In this document: in pieces, positions 39,650-47,640 of the stretch
How positions within the stretch are numbered: position 1 is the stretch's first letter
Layout: every line of letters starts with the position of its first letter
Assembly: GCF_900258505.1 (NCBI RefSeq)
Contig: NZ_LT984895.1
Location: 1,145,952-1,209,951 of the forward strand
Length of the DNA stretch: 64,000 bases
DNA from: Brachybacterium timonense
GTDB taxonomy: Bacteria; Actinomycetota; Actinomycetes; Actinomycetales; Dermabacteraceae
Direction of reading: 5' to 3'
Position numbers and translations under genes: made by a program
Notes under the pieces: model-generated
Told to the model about the DNA's origin: nothing
Database searches by the model: none
What the model saw: the letters and a program-made list of their open reading frames with translations, nothing else

Positions 39650-40332
39650 GCAGCAAACGCCGCACATCCCCGAGCCCCACCGTCGTCTTCGATTACGGCG
39701 GTGTGCTCAGCGCCGGACACGACCCGATCGACGACCTGCACGACGTGCTCGGCGGTGACCGCGACGCACTTGAACGCGCCGTGTGGGAGCACCGGCTCGG
39801 GCATGACAGCGGTGAGCTGGACGCGCCGGCCTACTGGGGGCGTATCGCCGCGGATCTTGGCATCGAGAACCTCACCGACTCCGCCGCCGAGGAGCTGCAG
39901 GACCTCGACAACCGGTACTTCCTGCGCATGGATCCTGCCGCACGCGCACTCATTCACGACCTCGCACGCAACCGTGTGCGCCTGGCACTGCTGTCGAACG
40001 CCTCGGCCTCCTTCGGGCAGGCCGTGCGCCGCGCCGACTGGTTCGAAGCGTTCTCCTTCGCTGTCATCTCCGCGGAAGAGCACGTGGTGAAGCCAGACCG
40101 CGAGATCTACGACATCCTGCTGGACGCGCTCGCCCACGAAACCGGCGGCGTGAGCGTGCCGAAGGCCGTCGTCTTCTTCGATGACCGCGAGGCGAACGTC
40201 GAGGCCGCACGTGCGCTCGGTATCGACGCCCATCTGTGGCCGCGCAATGGCGATGACCATGGCGACGGCGCCCGCCACGGCGCCGATATCGCGCGCGAGA
40301 TCCTGACCGCACGCGGGATCCCACTGGACTGA
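39646..40332 (+). CDS. HAD family hydrolase
   Basis: The 228-residue protein has HAD motifs: TVVFDYGGVLSAG (nucleophile Asp; the second Asp is Gly as in the YihX-like subgroup), LALLSNASASFG (motif II Ser), EEHVVKPDREIYD (motif III Lys) and VVFFDDREANVEAA (motif IV). An alpha-helical cap lies between motifs I and II. It probably hydrolyses phosphorylated small molecules such as sugar or nucleotide phosphates; loss of the second Asp of motif I is usual in some subfamilies. The start overlaps the protease stop by four bases. Confidence 0.85.
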   Translation: MSSKRRTSPSPTVVFDYGGVLSAGHDPIDDLHDVLGGDRDALERAVWEHRLGHDSGELDAPAYWGRIAADLGIENLTDSAAEELQDLDNRYFLRMDPAARALIHDLARNRVRLALLSNASASFGQAVRRADWFEAFSFAVISAEEHVVKPDREIYDILLDALAHETGGVSVPKAVVFFDDREANVEAARALGIDAHLWPRNGDDHGDGARHGADIAREILTARGIPLD

Positions 40333-40520
40333 CCGCAGCCATCGGCGCTTCATGCCGACGCGCGGGCACCGCCGCACTGCCTGTTCTCTAGGTGCCGGTT
40401 CCCGCTGACGGCAGCTCTCTCAGGCGGTAGGAGCGACGCAGAGGAGAGCAGGTAGAGTCGGTACCGGCTCGCGCAGGGCCGCACAGACCACCTTTCCACC
40501 CTTCTACCAGCGGAGATGCA

Positions 40521-42203
40521 GTGGCAGAGTTCATCTACACCATGTATAAGGCCCGGAAGGCCGTGGGCGACAAGGTCATCCTCGATGACGTCACCATGAG
40601 CTTCTACCCCGGCGCCAAGATCGGCATGGTCGGCCCCAACGGCGCCGGCAAGTCGACGATCCTGAAGATCATGGCCGGCCTGGACCAGCCCTCCAACGGC
40701 GAGGCACGCCTGAGCCCCGGATACAGCGTGGGCATCCTGCTGCAGGAGCCGCCGCTGGACGAGTCCAAGACCGTGCTGGAGAACGTGCAGGAAGGCATGG
40801 GGGACCTCTACCGCAAGGTCCAGCGCTTCAACGAGATCGGCGAGGAGATGGGGCAGCCCGACGCCGATTTCGACTCCCTCATGGAGGAGATGGGCACGCT
40901 CCAGACCGAGATCGACGCTGCCAATGGCTGGGACATCGACTCCCAGCTCGAGCAGGCGATGGACGCGCTGCGCTGCCCGCCCGGCGACGAAGCGGTCACC
41001 CATCTCTCCGGAGGTGAGCGCCGTCGTGTGGCGCTGTGCAAGCTTCTGCTGGAGAAGCCCGATCTGCTGCTGTTGGATGAGCCCACCAACCACCTGGACG
41101 CCGAGAGCGTGCTGTGGCTCGAGCAGCACCTTCAGCAGTACGAGGGTGCCGTCATCGCCGTCACCCACGACCGCTACTTCCTGGATCACGTCGCGCAGTG
41201 GATCGCCGAAGTCGACCGCGGCCACCTGTACCCCTATGAGGGCAACTACTCCACCTACCTGGAGAAGAAGGAAGAGCGCCTGCAGGTCCAGGGCAAGAAG
41301 GACGCCAAGCTCGCCAAGCGCCTCAAGGAGGAGCTGGAGTGGGTGCGCTCGAGCGCCAAGGGCCGGCAGGCGAAGTCCAAGGCCCGTCTGGCCCGTTACG
41401 AGGAGATGGCCAAGGAAGCCGAGTCGATGCGGAAGCTCGACTTCGAAGAGATCACCATTCCGCCGGGCCCGCGGCTGGGCAACGTCGTGATCAATGCCCA
41501 GAACCTCGAGAAGGGCTTCGGCGACCGCAAACTCATCGACGGACTGTCGTTCTCGCTGCCCCCCAACGGGATCGTCGGCGTCATCGGCCCGAACGGCGTG
41601 GGTAAGACCACTCTGTTCAAGACCATTGTGGGCCTCGAGCCGCTCGACGGCGGCGAGCTGAAGATTGGCGAGACCGTCAAGATCAGCTACGTCGACCAGG
41701 GCCGCTCGAACATCGACCCCGAGAAGACCCTGTGGGAGGTCGTCTCCGACGGTCTGGACTTCATCGAGGTGGGCAAGGTTGAGATCCCCTCGCGTGCCTA
41801 TGTGTCCCAGTTCGGCTTCAAGGGGCCCGATCAGCAGAAGAAGGCCGGTGTGCTCTCCGGCGGCGAGCGCAACCGCCTGAACCTGGCCCTCACCCTCAAG
41901 GAGGGTGGCAACGTGCTGCTGCTCGATGAGCCGACCAACGACCTGGATGTGCAAACCCTGGGTTCACTCGAGAACGCGCTGCTGAACTTCCCGGGCTGCG
42001 CCGTGGTGGTCTCCCACGATCGCTGGTTCCTGGACCGCGTGGCCACGCACATCCTCGCCTACGAGGGCACCGAGGAGGAGCCCGCGAACTGGTACTGGTT
42101 CGAGGGCAACTTCGAGGCCTACCAGAAGAACAAGGTTGAGCGCCTGGGTGAAGAAGCGGCACGCCCGCATCGCGTCACCTACCGCCGCCTGACCCGCGAC
42201 TGA
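40521..42203 (+). CDS. ettA: Energy-dependent translational throttle EttA (ABC-F ATPase)
   Basis: The 560-residue protein has two ABC domains: Walker A GPNGAGKST and GPNGVGKTT, signature motifs LSGGERRRVAL and LSGGERNRLNL, and DEPTNHLD and DEPTNDLD. The linker and toe region between the domains, charged and helical (ERLQVQGKKDAKLAKRLKE), is typical of EttA. EttA binds the ribosomal E site and gates the first peptide bond according to ATP/ADP. No membrane domain is present. The start is a GTG at 40521 with GGAGAT eight bases upstream. A 13-bp-stem terminator follows. Confidence 0.93.
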   Translation: MAEFIYTMYKARKAVGDKVILDDVTMSFYPGAKIGMVGPNGAGKSTILKIMAGLDQPSNGEARLSPGYSVGILLQEPPLDESKTVLENVQEGMGDLYRKVQRFNEIGEEMGQPDADFDSLMEEMGTLQTEIDAANGWDIDSQLEQAMDALRCPPGDEAVTHLSGGERRRVALCKLLLEKPDLLLLDEPTNHLDAESVLWLEQHLQQYEGAVIAVTHDRYFLDHVAQWIAEVDRGHLYPYEGNYSTYLEKKEERLQVQGKKDAKLAKRLKEELEWVRSSAKGRQAKSKARLARYEEMAKEAESMRKLDFEEITIPPGPRLGNVVINAQNLEKGFGDRKLIDGLSFSLPPNGIVGVIGPNGVGKTTLFKTIVGLEPLDGGELKIGETVKISYVDQGRSNIDPEKTLWEVVSDGLDFIEVGKVEIPSRAYVSQFGFKGPDQQKKAGVLSGGERNRLNLALTLKEGGNVLLLDEPTNDLDVQTLGSLENALLNFPGCAVVVSHDRWFLDRVATHILAYEGTEEEPANWYWFEGNFEAYQKNKVERLGEEAARPHRVTYRRLTRD

Positions 42204-42262
42204 TCCACAGCGGCTGCGCAAGGGCACCCGGCGCAGCCGACGATGGACGACCGACACAGCAC

Positions 42263-42299
42263 GACGGCGCCGCCGCTGACCTCGCACGGCGGCGCCGTC
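42263..42299. terminator. Strong terminator after ettA
   Basis: GACGGCGCCGCCG and CGGCGGCGCCGTC form a perfect 13-bp stem with an 11-base loop. It separates ettA from the sugar-transport operon that starts right behind it. Confidence 0.85.
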
Positions 42300-42303
42300 G
42301 GCG

Positions 42304-42355
42304 TACAGTGGGCCAGGTGACTCTCGCCCCCGCACCCGAAACACCGCGCCCATGA
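42304..42355 (+). promoter_or_regulatory. Possible promoter and leaderless leader-ORF before the permease genes
   Basis: TACAGT (42304-42309) could be a -10; a GTG lies seven bases on (42317) and opens VTLAPAPETPRP, whose TGA (42353) overlaps the permease ATG (ATGA). The permease has no Shine-Dalgarno motif, so translation could depend on re-initiation after this 12-codon ORF. Confidence 0.3.
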
Positions 42356-43218
42356 TGCGTCCGCGCCACCCGCTGATCGCCTGGTTGCTGATCATCCCGA
42401 GCCTGATCGGCGTCGTCGCCTTCCTCATCCTGCCGGTGCTGCTCTCCTTCGCGGTCTCTCTGTATCGGTGGGACCTCATCGGCACCCGTGAGTTCGTTGG
42501 CCTGCAGAACTACCGCGACCTATTCTCCGACGGCGTGCTCACGAACTCGCTGATGGTCACCGCGATCTTCACCGTGCTCGCCGTGCCCGTGACATTGATG
42601 CTCGGACTGCTGCTCGCCACCCAACTGGTCCGCGCCCTGCCCGGCACGTCGGTAGTGCGGGTGCTCGTGGTGATCCCCTGGGTGTGCGCACCGCTGGCGC
42701 TTGGCGTGGTGTGGAAGTGGATCTACCAGCCCTCCACCGGTGCACTGAACGCCCTGCTGGGTACACGCATCGAGTGGCTGAGCACCCCGGGGCTCGCCCT
42801 GGCAGCGGTGTCCTTCGTGGCCATTTGGCAGAACGTCGGTTACGTGTCCCTGTTCTTCCAGGCCGGGCTGCAGCGCATCCCGACGTCGATCTATGAGGCC
42901 GCCCGCCTGGATGGCGCCGGCCCACTGGCTCAGCTGTGGCATATGACCATTCCGCTGCTGCGGCCCACCACGTTCTTCCTTGCCGTCACCCAGGTGGTCG
43001 CGAGCTTCCAGGTGTTCGACACCGTCTACGCCCTCACAGGCGGTGGCCCGCGCCGAAGCACGGAAGTGGTGGCCTCGCTGATCTACAACGAAGCTTTCGT
43101 CGGCTTTCGCCTGGGCCGTGCCAGCGCCGTGGCTGTCATCCTGTTCATCCTGCTGGTGGTGATCACAGTGCTGCAGCAGCGCTGGTTCGCCCCACGCATC
43201 ACCTACGACATGAGCTGA
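42352..43218 (+). CDS. Carbohydrate ABC transporter permease (MalF-like)
   Basis: The 288-residue inner-membrane protein has six helices and the binding-protein-dependent transport signature EAARLDGAGPLAQLWHMTIP (EAA loop), which contacts the ATPase. The N-terminus PLIAWLLIIPSLIGVVAFLI is typical of sugar permeases of the UgpA/MalF type. The partner is the permease at 43229 and the binding protein at 44251. No ATPase gene is in the operon, so a shared MsiK-like ATPase is likely (inference). No ribosome site precedes the ATG; see the leader-ORF entry. Confidence 0.9.
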   Translation: MMRPRHPLIAWLLIIPSLIGVVAFLILPVLLSFAVSLYRWDLIGTREFVGLQNYRDLFSDGVLTNSLMVTAIFTVLAVPVTLMLGLLLATQLVRALPGTSVVRVLVVIPWVCAPLALGVVWKWIYQPSTGALNALLGTRIEWLSTPGLALAAVSFVAIWQNVGYVSLFFQAGLQRIPTSIYEAARLDGAGPLAQLWHMTIPLLRPTTFFLAVTQVVASFQVFDTVYALTGGGPRRSTEVVASLIYNEAFVGFRLGRASAVAVILFILLVVITVLQQRWFAPRITYDMS

Positions 43219-43228
43219 GGCGATCATC

Positions 43229-44092
43229 ATGAACGCTCCCGCTCCCACACTGCGCCCCTCGGCACGGCGCCGACTGCGCGCCGGGCACATCGCCACCTAC
43301 CTGGTGCTGCTCACCGCGGCTCTCGCGACCCTTGCACCGTTTTTGATGTCGGTGTCCACGGCGCTGCGCGACAAGAACGATTTCGTGCGCCAGGGGCCGC
43401 TGCACCTGCCGTCCCCGCCCGTACTGGACAACATCGCTGCGCTGTTCGAGGGCACGGACGGGTTCATCACCCCGGTCGTGGTCACCGTGCAGATGGTCGC
43501 GGTGATCCTGGTGGGGCAGATGGTGTTCTCCGTGCTGGCCGCCTTCGCTTTCGCGCTGCTGCGTTTCCCGGGACGCGATGTGCTGTTCTGGGTGTACGTC
43601 GCGACGCTCATGGTGCCGCAGGTCGTGGTGGTCGTCCCGCTGTACCTGATGTTCGCCGAAGCGGGGATGCGCAACACCTTCTGGGCTCTCGTGGTGCCGT
43701 TCATGTTCGGCAGCCCATACGCGATCTTCCTGCTGCGAGAGAACTTCCGCACCATGCCGTCGGAACTGATCGATGCGATGCGCATCGACGGTGCGGGGGA
43801 GCTGCGCCTGCTGTGGAACCTCGTCCTGCCGATGAACCGGCCGATCGTGGTCACCCTCATCCTGATCACGGTGGTCACCCACTGGAACAGTTTCATGTGG
43901 CCACTGGTGATCACCTCGGGCCCGACCTGGCGGACGGTCACGGTGGCCACCGCCGCACTGCAGACGCAATATGACGATAATTGGCCGCTTGTGATGGCAG
44001 CGACCACACTCGCCATGATTCCGCTTGTTCTGCTGTTCCTGGCGTTCCAGAAGCAGATCACGCGGTCCATCGGCGCGTCGACACTGCGCTGA
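43229..44092 (+). CDS. Carbohydrate ABC transporter permease (MalG-like)
   Basis: The 287-residue protein has six membrane helices and the EAA loop DAMRIDGAGELRLLWNLVLP. It is the second subunit of the permease heterodimer. It starts ten bases after the first permease behind a GAGG site. The closing segment PLVMAATTLAMIPLVLLFLA, then FQKQITRSIGASTL, is characteristic of MalG/UgpE-type subunits, in which the C-terminal tail contacts the ATPase. The substrate is not fixed by sequence; the glucan phosphorylase nearby suggests maltodextrins or related glucans. Confidence 0.9.
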   Translation: MNAPAPTLRPSARRRLRAGHIATYLVLLTAALATLAPFLMSVSTALRDKNDFVRQGPLHLPSPPVLDNIAALFEGTDGFITPVVVTVQMVAVILVGQMVFSVLAAFAFALLRFPGRDVLFWVYVATLMVPQVVVVVPLYLMFAEAGMRNTFWALVVPFMFGSPYAIFLLRENFRTMPSELIDAMRIDGAGELRLLWNLVLPMNRPIVVTLILITVVTHWNSFMWPLVITSGPTWRTVTVATAALQTQYDDNWPLVMAATTLAMIPLVLLFLAFQKQITRSIGASTLR

Positions 44093-44250
44093 ACAGACGG
44101 CGCCCGACTGCGCCAGCGGCGAACATGGCGCCGGCGGGGATGCCATGGCGAGGCCGACGGGGCAGAATGGATGAAACCTGTATCATCTGTGGGTGCCCGG
44201 TCAATGTTTGTGATTGCCCGCCGAGCCCCCGCCCCCCGGAAGGAAACCCC

Positions 44251-45588
44251 ATGTCTGCCGGACTGACTCGCCGTCATCTGCTCGCCTCCGCCGCCGCGAC
44301 CGGCGTGCTCGCCGCAGCCGCCTGCTCGCCCTCGAACTCGGGTGGTGGATCAGGCTCCTCCGACGGCGGCGGGAAGAGCCTCACCTTCCGCCTGTGGGAC
44401 GAGGCCGCCAAACCCGCCTACGAGGAGTCCTTCGCCGCCTTCGAGAAGAAGACCGGGTGGAAGGTCGCCATCGACGTTGTGCCGTGGGCCGATTACTGGA
44501 CGAAGCTGCCCCTGGATGTCTCCAGCGGGGAGATGGCCGACGTCTACTGGATGAACTCCGCGAACTACGTGCAGTTCCAGGCCTCAGGTGACCTGCTGAA
44601 CATTGACGAAGCTGGCGTTGAGGGGAAGGACACCTGGGAGAAGTCCGTGGTGGACCTCTACACCCGCGACGGCAGCCTGTGGGGCGTCCCGCAGCTCTGG
44701 GACTCGATCGCGCTGTACGTCAACAAGCAGCTGGTGGACGAGGCCGGCGTGGATATCTCCCGCCTGACCTTCGACCCGGCGGCCGACACAGATCCGCTGC
44801 GTGAAGCGGGCAAGGCGCTCACCGTCGATGCCTCCGGCAAGCACCCCGGTGACGAAGGCTTCGCTGCGGACTCCCGTAAGGTGTTCGGCTTCAACGCGCA
44901 GGCCGACCGTCAGGCAATCATCGGGCCGTTCCTCGCCAGCAATGGCGCCACCTGGCAGGAGGACGACGCGTACGTGTTCGCCTCCCCAGAGGGCATCGAG
45001 GTCTTCGAGTATCTCTCCAACCTCATCAACAAGGACCTCATCGCCCCGAGCGCCGCAGACACCAATGAGAACGGCGATATGACGCGTGACCTGTTCGTGC
45101 AGGGCAAGCTCGGTCTGTTCCAGTCCGGCCCCTACAACCTCAAGGCGATCGACGACGGTGTGGCTGACTCCTTCGAGTGGGAGATCGCCCCGATGGTGGC
45201 AGGCCCCGCTGGCGCGAAGTCCCTGGTGCACGGCGTGGTCGCGGTGGGCAATGCGAAGGCGCCCGAGGACCGTCAGGAGGGTGTGAAGGAGCTTCTGACG
45301 TGGCTCGGCTCCGCCGAGGGGCAGAAGCCGCTGGGTGCCCAGGGCATCGCCTTCCCGGGCAACACGGAGGCCCAGAGCGAGTTCGTGGACTTCTGGAAGG
45401 ACAAGGGCGTGGATGTGCAGCAGTTCATCGACGCGACCGAGGACCCGGCTCAGGCCGACACCGGCGCGAAGGCGAACGCTGGCCTGCTGGCTGCCATGCC
45501 GATCTTCCAGGAGATCCTGATCGGCCGCACGGACGCCGCGGATGGCCTGCCCAAGGCCCAGGAGGAGGGCAACAAGGCGATGCAGTGA
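44251..45588 (+). CDS. Sugar ABC transporter solute-binding lipoprotein
   Basis: The 445-residue protein begins MSAGLTRRHLLASAAATGVL and has the lipobox LAAAAC, so it is anchored to the outer face of the membrane; the RRH pair may direct Tat export. It is followed by a Gly/Ser linker and a two-lobe substrate-binding fold (DVSSGEMADVYWMNSANYVQ, GSLWGVPQLWDSIALYVNKQ). GGAAGGAA lies about six bases before the ATG at 44251. An in-frame upstream ATG (44168) would add a cysteine-rich leader and is rejected. A bidirectional hairpin follows. The orphan protein at 50410 is a clear paralogue. Confidence 0.92.
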   Translation: MSAGLTRRHLLASAAATGVLAAAACSPSNSGGGSGSSDGGGKSLTFRLWDEAAKPAYEESFAAFEKKTGWKVAIDVVPWADYWTKLPLDVSSGEMADVYWMNSANYVQFQASGDLLNIDEAGVEGKDTWEKSVVDLYTRDGSLWGVPQLWDSIALYVNKQLVDEAGVDISRLTFDPAADTDPLREAGKALTVDASGKHPGDEGFAADSRKVFGFNAQADRQAIIGPFLASNGATWQEDDAYVFASPEGIEVFEYLSNLINKDLIAPSAADTNENGDMTRDLFVQGKLGLFQSGPYNLKAIDDGVADSFEWEIAPMVAGPAGAKSLVHGVVAVGNAKAPEDRQEGVKELLTWLGSAEGQKPLGAQGIAFPGNTEAQSEFVDFWKDKGVDVQQFIDATEDPAQADTGAKANAGLLAAMPIFQEILIGRTDAADGLPKAQEEGNKAMQ

Positions 45589-45597
45589 CGCCCGGGT

Positions 45598-45634
45598 GGA
45601 CGCCGACGCATCGAGACCTCAGCCCTCGGCGTCC
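45598..45634. terminator. Bidirectional terminator between binding-protein and anti-sigma-like genes
   Basis: GGACGCCGA and TCGGCGTCC form a perfect 9-bp stem around a 19-base loop. The right arm overlaps the last codons of the convergent gene that ends at 45619. Confidence 0.6.
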
Positions 45635-47277
45635 GCCTGTGCGGGATTGATCGCGGCCACGATGCGCTCCGATGGCGTCCCGGACTCATTGCGCGGAGCG
45701 TTCTCCCGGGTGATCAGCAGACGGTCGGCCTGCTGCTGGGCACTGACCCGAATGCTGCCGTCCGGCGCCGGACGGATGACACCCAGATCGGTCGTGGTCG
45801 CATCATCAACGGCCCACAGCTGCAGTACCTCATCGCTGTACCCTTCGACCCCGGTGGCGCTCAGAGCGAATGCCTCCGGAGTCATCACTGCCCGCCATGT
45901 GCCGTTGTCAGACGTGCCCACCATGGCGCGGGCGTCCGGTTCAACGCTGAGCTGCGCCCACGTGTCGGCGAAAGCACGCGCCTGCTGAGCTGAGCCGCGC
46001 TCGCCGATCCATGCGAGGGACGTTGCCACCAGGGCCACGGCAAGCACCACGGCGCTGATCGCGCTGACCCAGGTCCCCCAGGAGGAGCCGCGGCCGACGC
46101 GTCTCCGCTGGCGCCGATGGCTGCGCTCGTCGGCCGGCCGGAAGCTGAATGCCGGTGGGGCCTGTTCCGTGGACTCCGTCGCGTCGGGCACTGTCATCGA
46201 CTCAAGTGGCGTTGACGACGACGCAGGGGCATCCGCGAGCACGTTGCTGCGCACCGGCGGGCCCACGACACGCTGCTGCGATGACGTGCCGAGCACGGGT
46301 GTGGCGTAGGTGCCGTGATACGCGGCCTCCTGTGACGGGGAGCTGAGAGAGGCAGGGCTGGGGCTGCCGCCGTTGCCGTGCGGTGGTGTCATCGGCGTGG
46401 CCGGAGCATCACTGGCAGCACCATGGGGAGAAGGAGGCGGGGCGAGCTGCGTTGGCTGTGAGGAGGATGGGGGGAGCGTGTCCTCGTCCACGGTGGCGAG
46501 GCCCGTCAGCACTGCTTCGGAGATATCGCCCTCCGGGGCGCGCGCCGTGAGGAGGGTGAGGCGGGCAGCTGCCTCGATGGCGTGCCGGTGCACCGCGGCG
46601 GTGTGCGGCTGCGAGGTGAGCGAGCGCAGGGCTGTGCGCTCGTCCTGGTCGGCCAGTGCTAGCGCATCGAGCGCTGCCAAGGAGACCAGTGGCTGCTGGT
46701 CATCCCCGAGGGTGACGATCTGGTCGAGAATACTGGCGAGGCGGGCGGCAGCCGCCATTCGGTCCGGCTCCAGAGCCTGGACACGGCCCTGGGCGGCTGC
46801 CTCCACCAGTGCTCGATCTGTCGCGGGGAGGGAGATCAGCACCCGTACGACATCGATTTCGCGACGGTCGCGGGTGCGATCGGGCATGGCGAGGTCGTGC
46901 GACGCAAGTGACCGCACAGCGCCATCGCCGGCGAGGGGGACAGCGGTGCGCCGGGCGCGGTCCAGCGCCGCGGCCTCCCCGGGCAGGCCGCTGTCAGCGA
47001 GCTGCTGCGCATCCTGCACGCAGGAACGGAGCACGGCGACGGTGATTCTCTCCGCCCGTCGTGCGGAACCAGTGACATGCAGCGCGAGTCCATAGACACG
47101 AGCGCTGAGCGCATCGATGAGTCCGCCTCGCGCGTCTACGTCGCCTCGAGCAGTGCGACGCAGAAGGGTGCGCACCGGGTCCAGCCGCTCGCCCAGGGAG
47201 AGGGTGTCCTCGGGTATCTCCGGCACCTCACCGGTGGAGGTGTCCTCCTCCGCGATGCGTCCCAGCTCCCCGGTCAT
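45619..47277 (-). CDS. Membrane protein with degenerate sigma-like N-domain and RskA-like anti-sigma C-domain
   Basis: The 552-residue protein begins with a segment resembling ECF sigma region 2 (LLRRTARGDVDARGGLIDAL, RVYGLALHVTGSARRAERIT). A central helical part follows (LAALDALALADQDERTALR) that looks like the globular part of an anti-sigma factor. Then comes a long low-complexity Pro/Ser/Thr linker (about residues 275-375) and one membrane helix (WVSAISAVVLAVALVATSLA). The outside domain has the RskA-type pattern (AMVGTSDNGTWRAVMTPEAF, GYSDEVLQLWAVDD). Region 4 of a sigma factor is not recognisable. AAGGAG precedes the ATG at 47277. No separate sigma-factor gene is adjacent. Confidence 0.65.
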   Translation of the reverse strand: MTGELGRIAEEDTSTGEVPEIPEDTLSLGERLDPVRTLLRRTARGDVDARGGLIDALSARVYGLALHVTGSARRAERITVAVLRSCVQDAQQLADSGLPGEAAALDRARRTAVPLAGDGAVRSLASHDLAMPDRTRDRREIDVVRVLISLPATDRALVEAAAQGRVQALEPDRMAAAARLASILDQIVTLGDDQQPLVSLAALDALALADQDERTALRSLTSQPHTAAVHRHAIEAAARLTLLTARAPEGDISEAVLTGLATVDEDTLPPSSSQPTQLAPPPSPHGAASDAPATPMTPPHGNGGSPSPASLSSPSQEAAYHGTYATPVLGTSSQQRVVGPPVRSNVLADAPASSSTPLESMTVPDATESTEQAPPAFSFRPADERSHRRQRRRVGRGSSWGTWVSAISAVVLAVALVATSLAWIGERGSAQQARAFADTWAQLSVEPDARAMVGTSDNGTWRAVMTPEAFALSATGVEGYSDEVLQLWAVDDATTTDLGVIRPAPDGSIRVSAQQQADRLLITRENAPRNESGTPSERIVAAINPAQADAEG

Positions 47278-47640
47278 CTGCGCTCCTTCGTGCTCTCATG
47301 TGCGCGGACCCGCTCGGGCGGAAACTCTCCGCGTGCTCAGAGTGCGGCGCGCATCCCGAACCCGTGATGCACACCATGCGGCTGTTCCAACCCCCGCTCT
47401 ATTGTGCCGTGCCTCGCAGCAGCAGGAGAATCGTTGTGGACAGCACCGTCGCATCCCGCATACCCGCGAAGATGAAGGATCTTGCAGAATTGGCGCCCGG
47501 TTGGCGTGCATCGATAGGGCAAAGCGCAGAGATAATCGCCATTCAGTCCGCTGACCTGCTCTCATGTCGACAGTGCCTACCCGATAGCTGCCTGCAAAGG
47601 ATGTGCAAGAGGTCCCGCCCGCCTCAGGTACCGTGGAGCC
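47278..47640. other. Divergent intergenic region upstream of the glucan phosphorylase
   Basis: This 363-base gap has no convincing gene. It is less GC-rich than its surroundings near 47440-47600 and should hold the promoters of both divergent genes. GATAGGG near 47510 and several AT-rich stretches are the only promoter-like signals, and none is convincing. Confidence 0.4.

Noticed and set aside
44168-44250. In-frame cysteine-rich leader (CIICGCPVNVCDC) before the binding lipoprotein
   Set aside because: It has no ribosome site, would sit in front of a normal signal peptide and lipobox, and GGAAGGAA precedes the internal ATG at 44251. It is best seen as promoter-region sequence.
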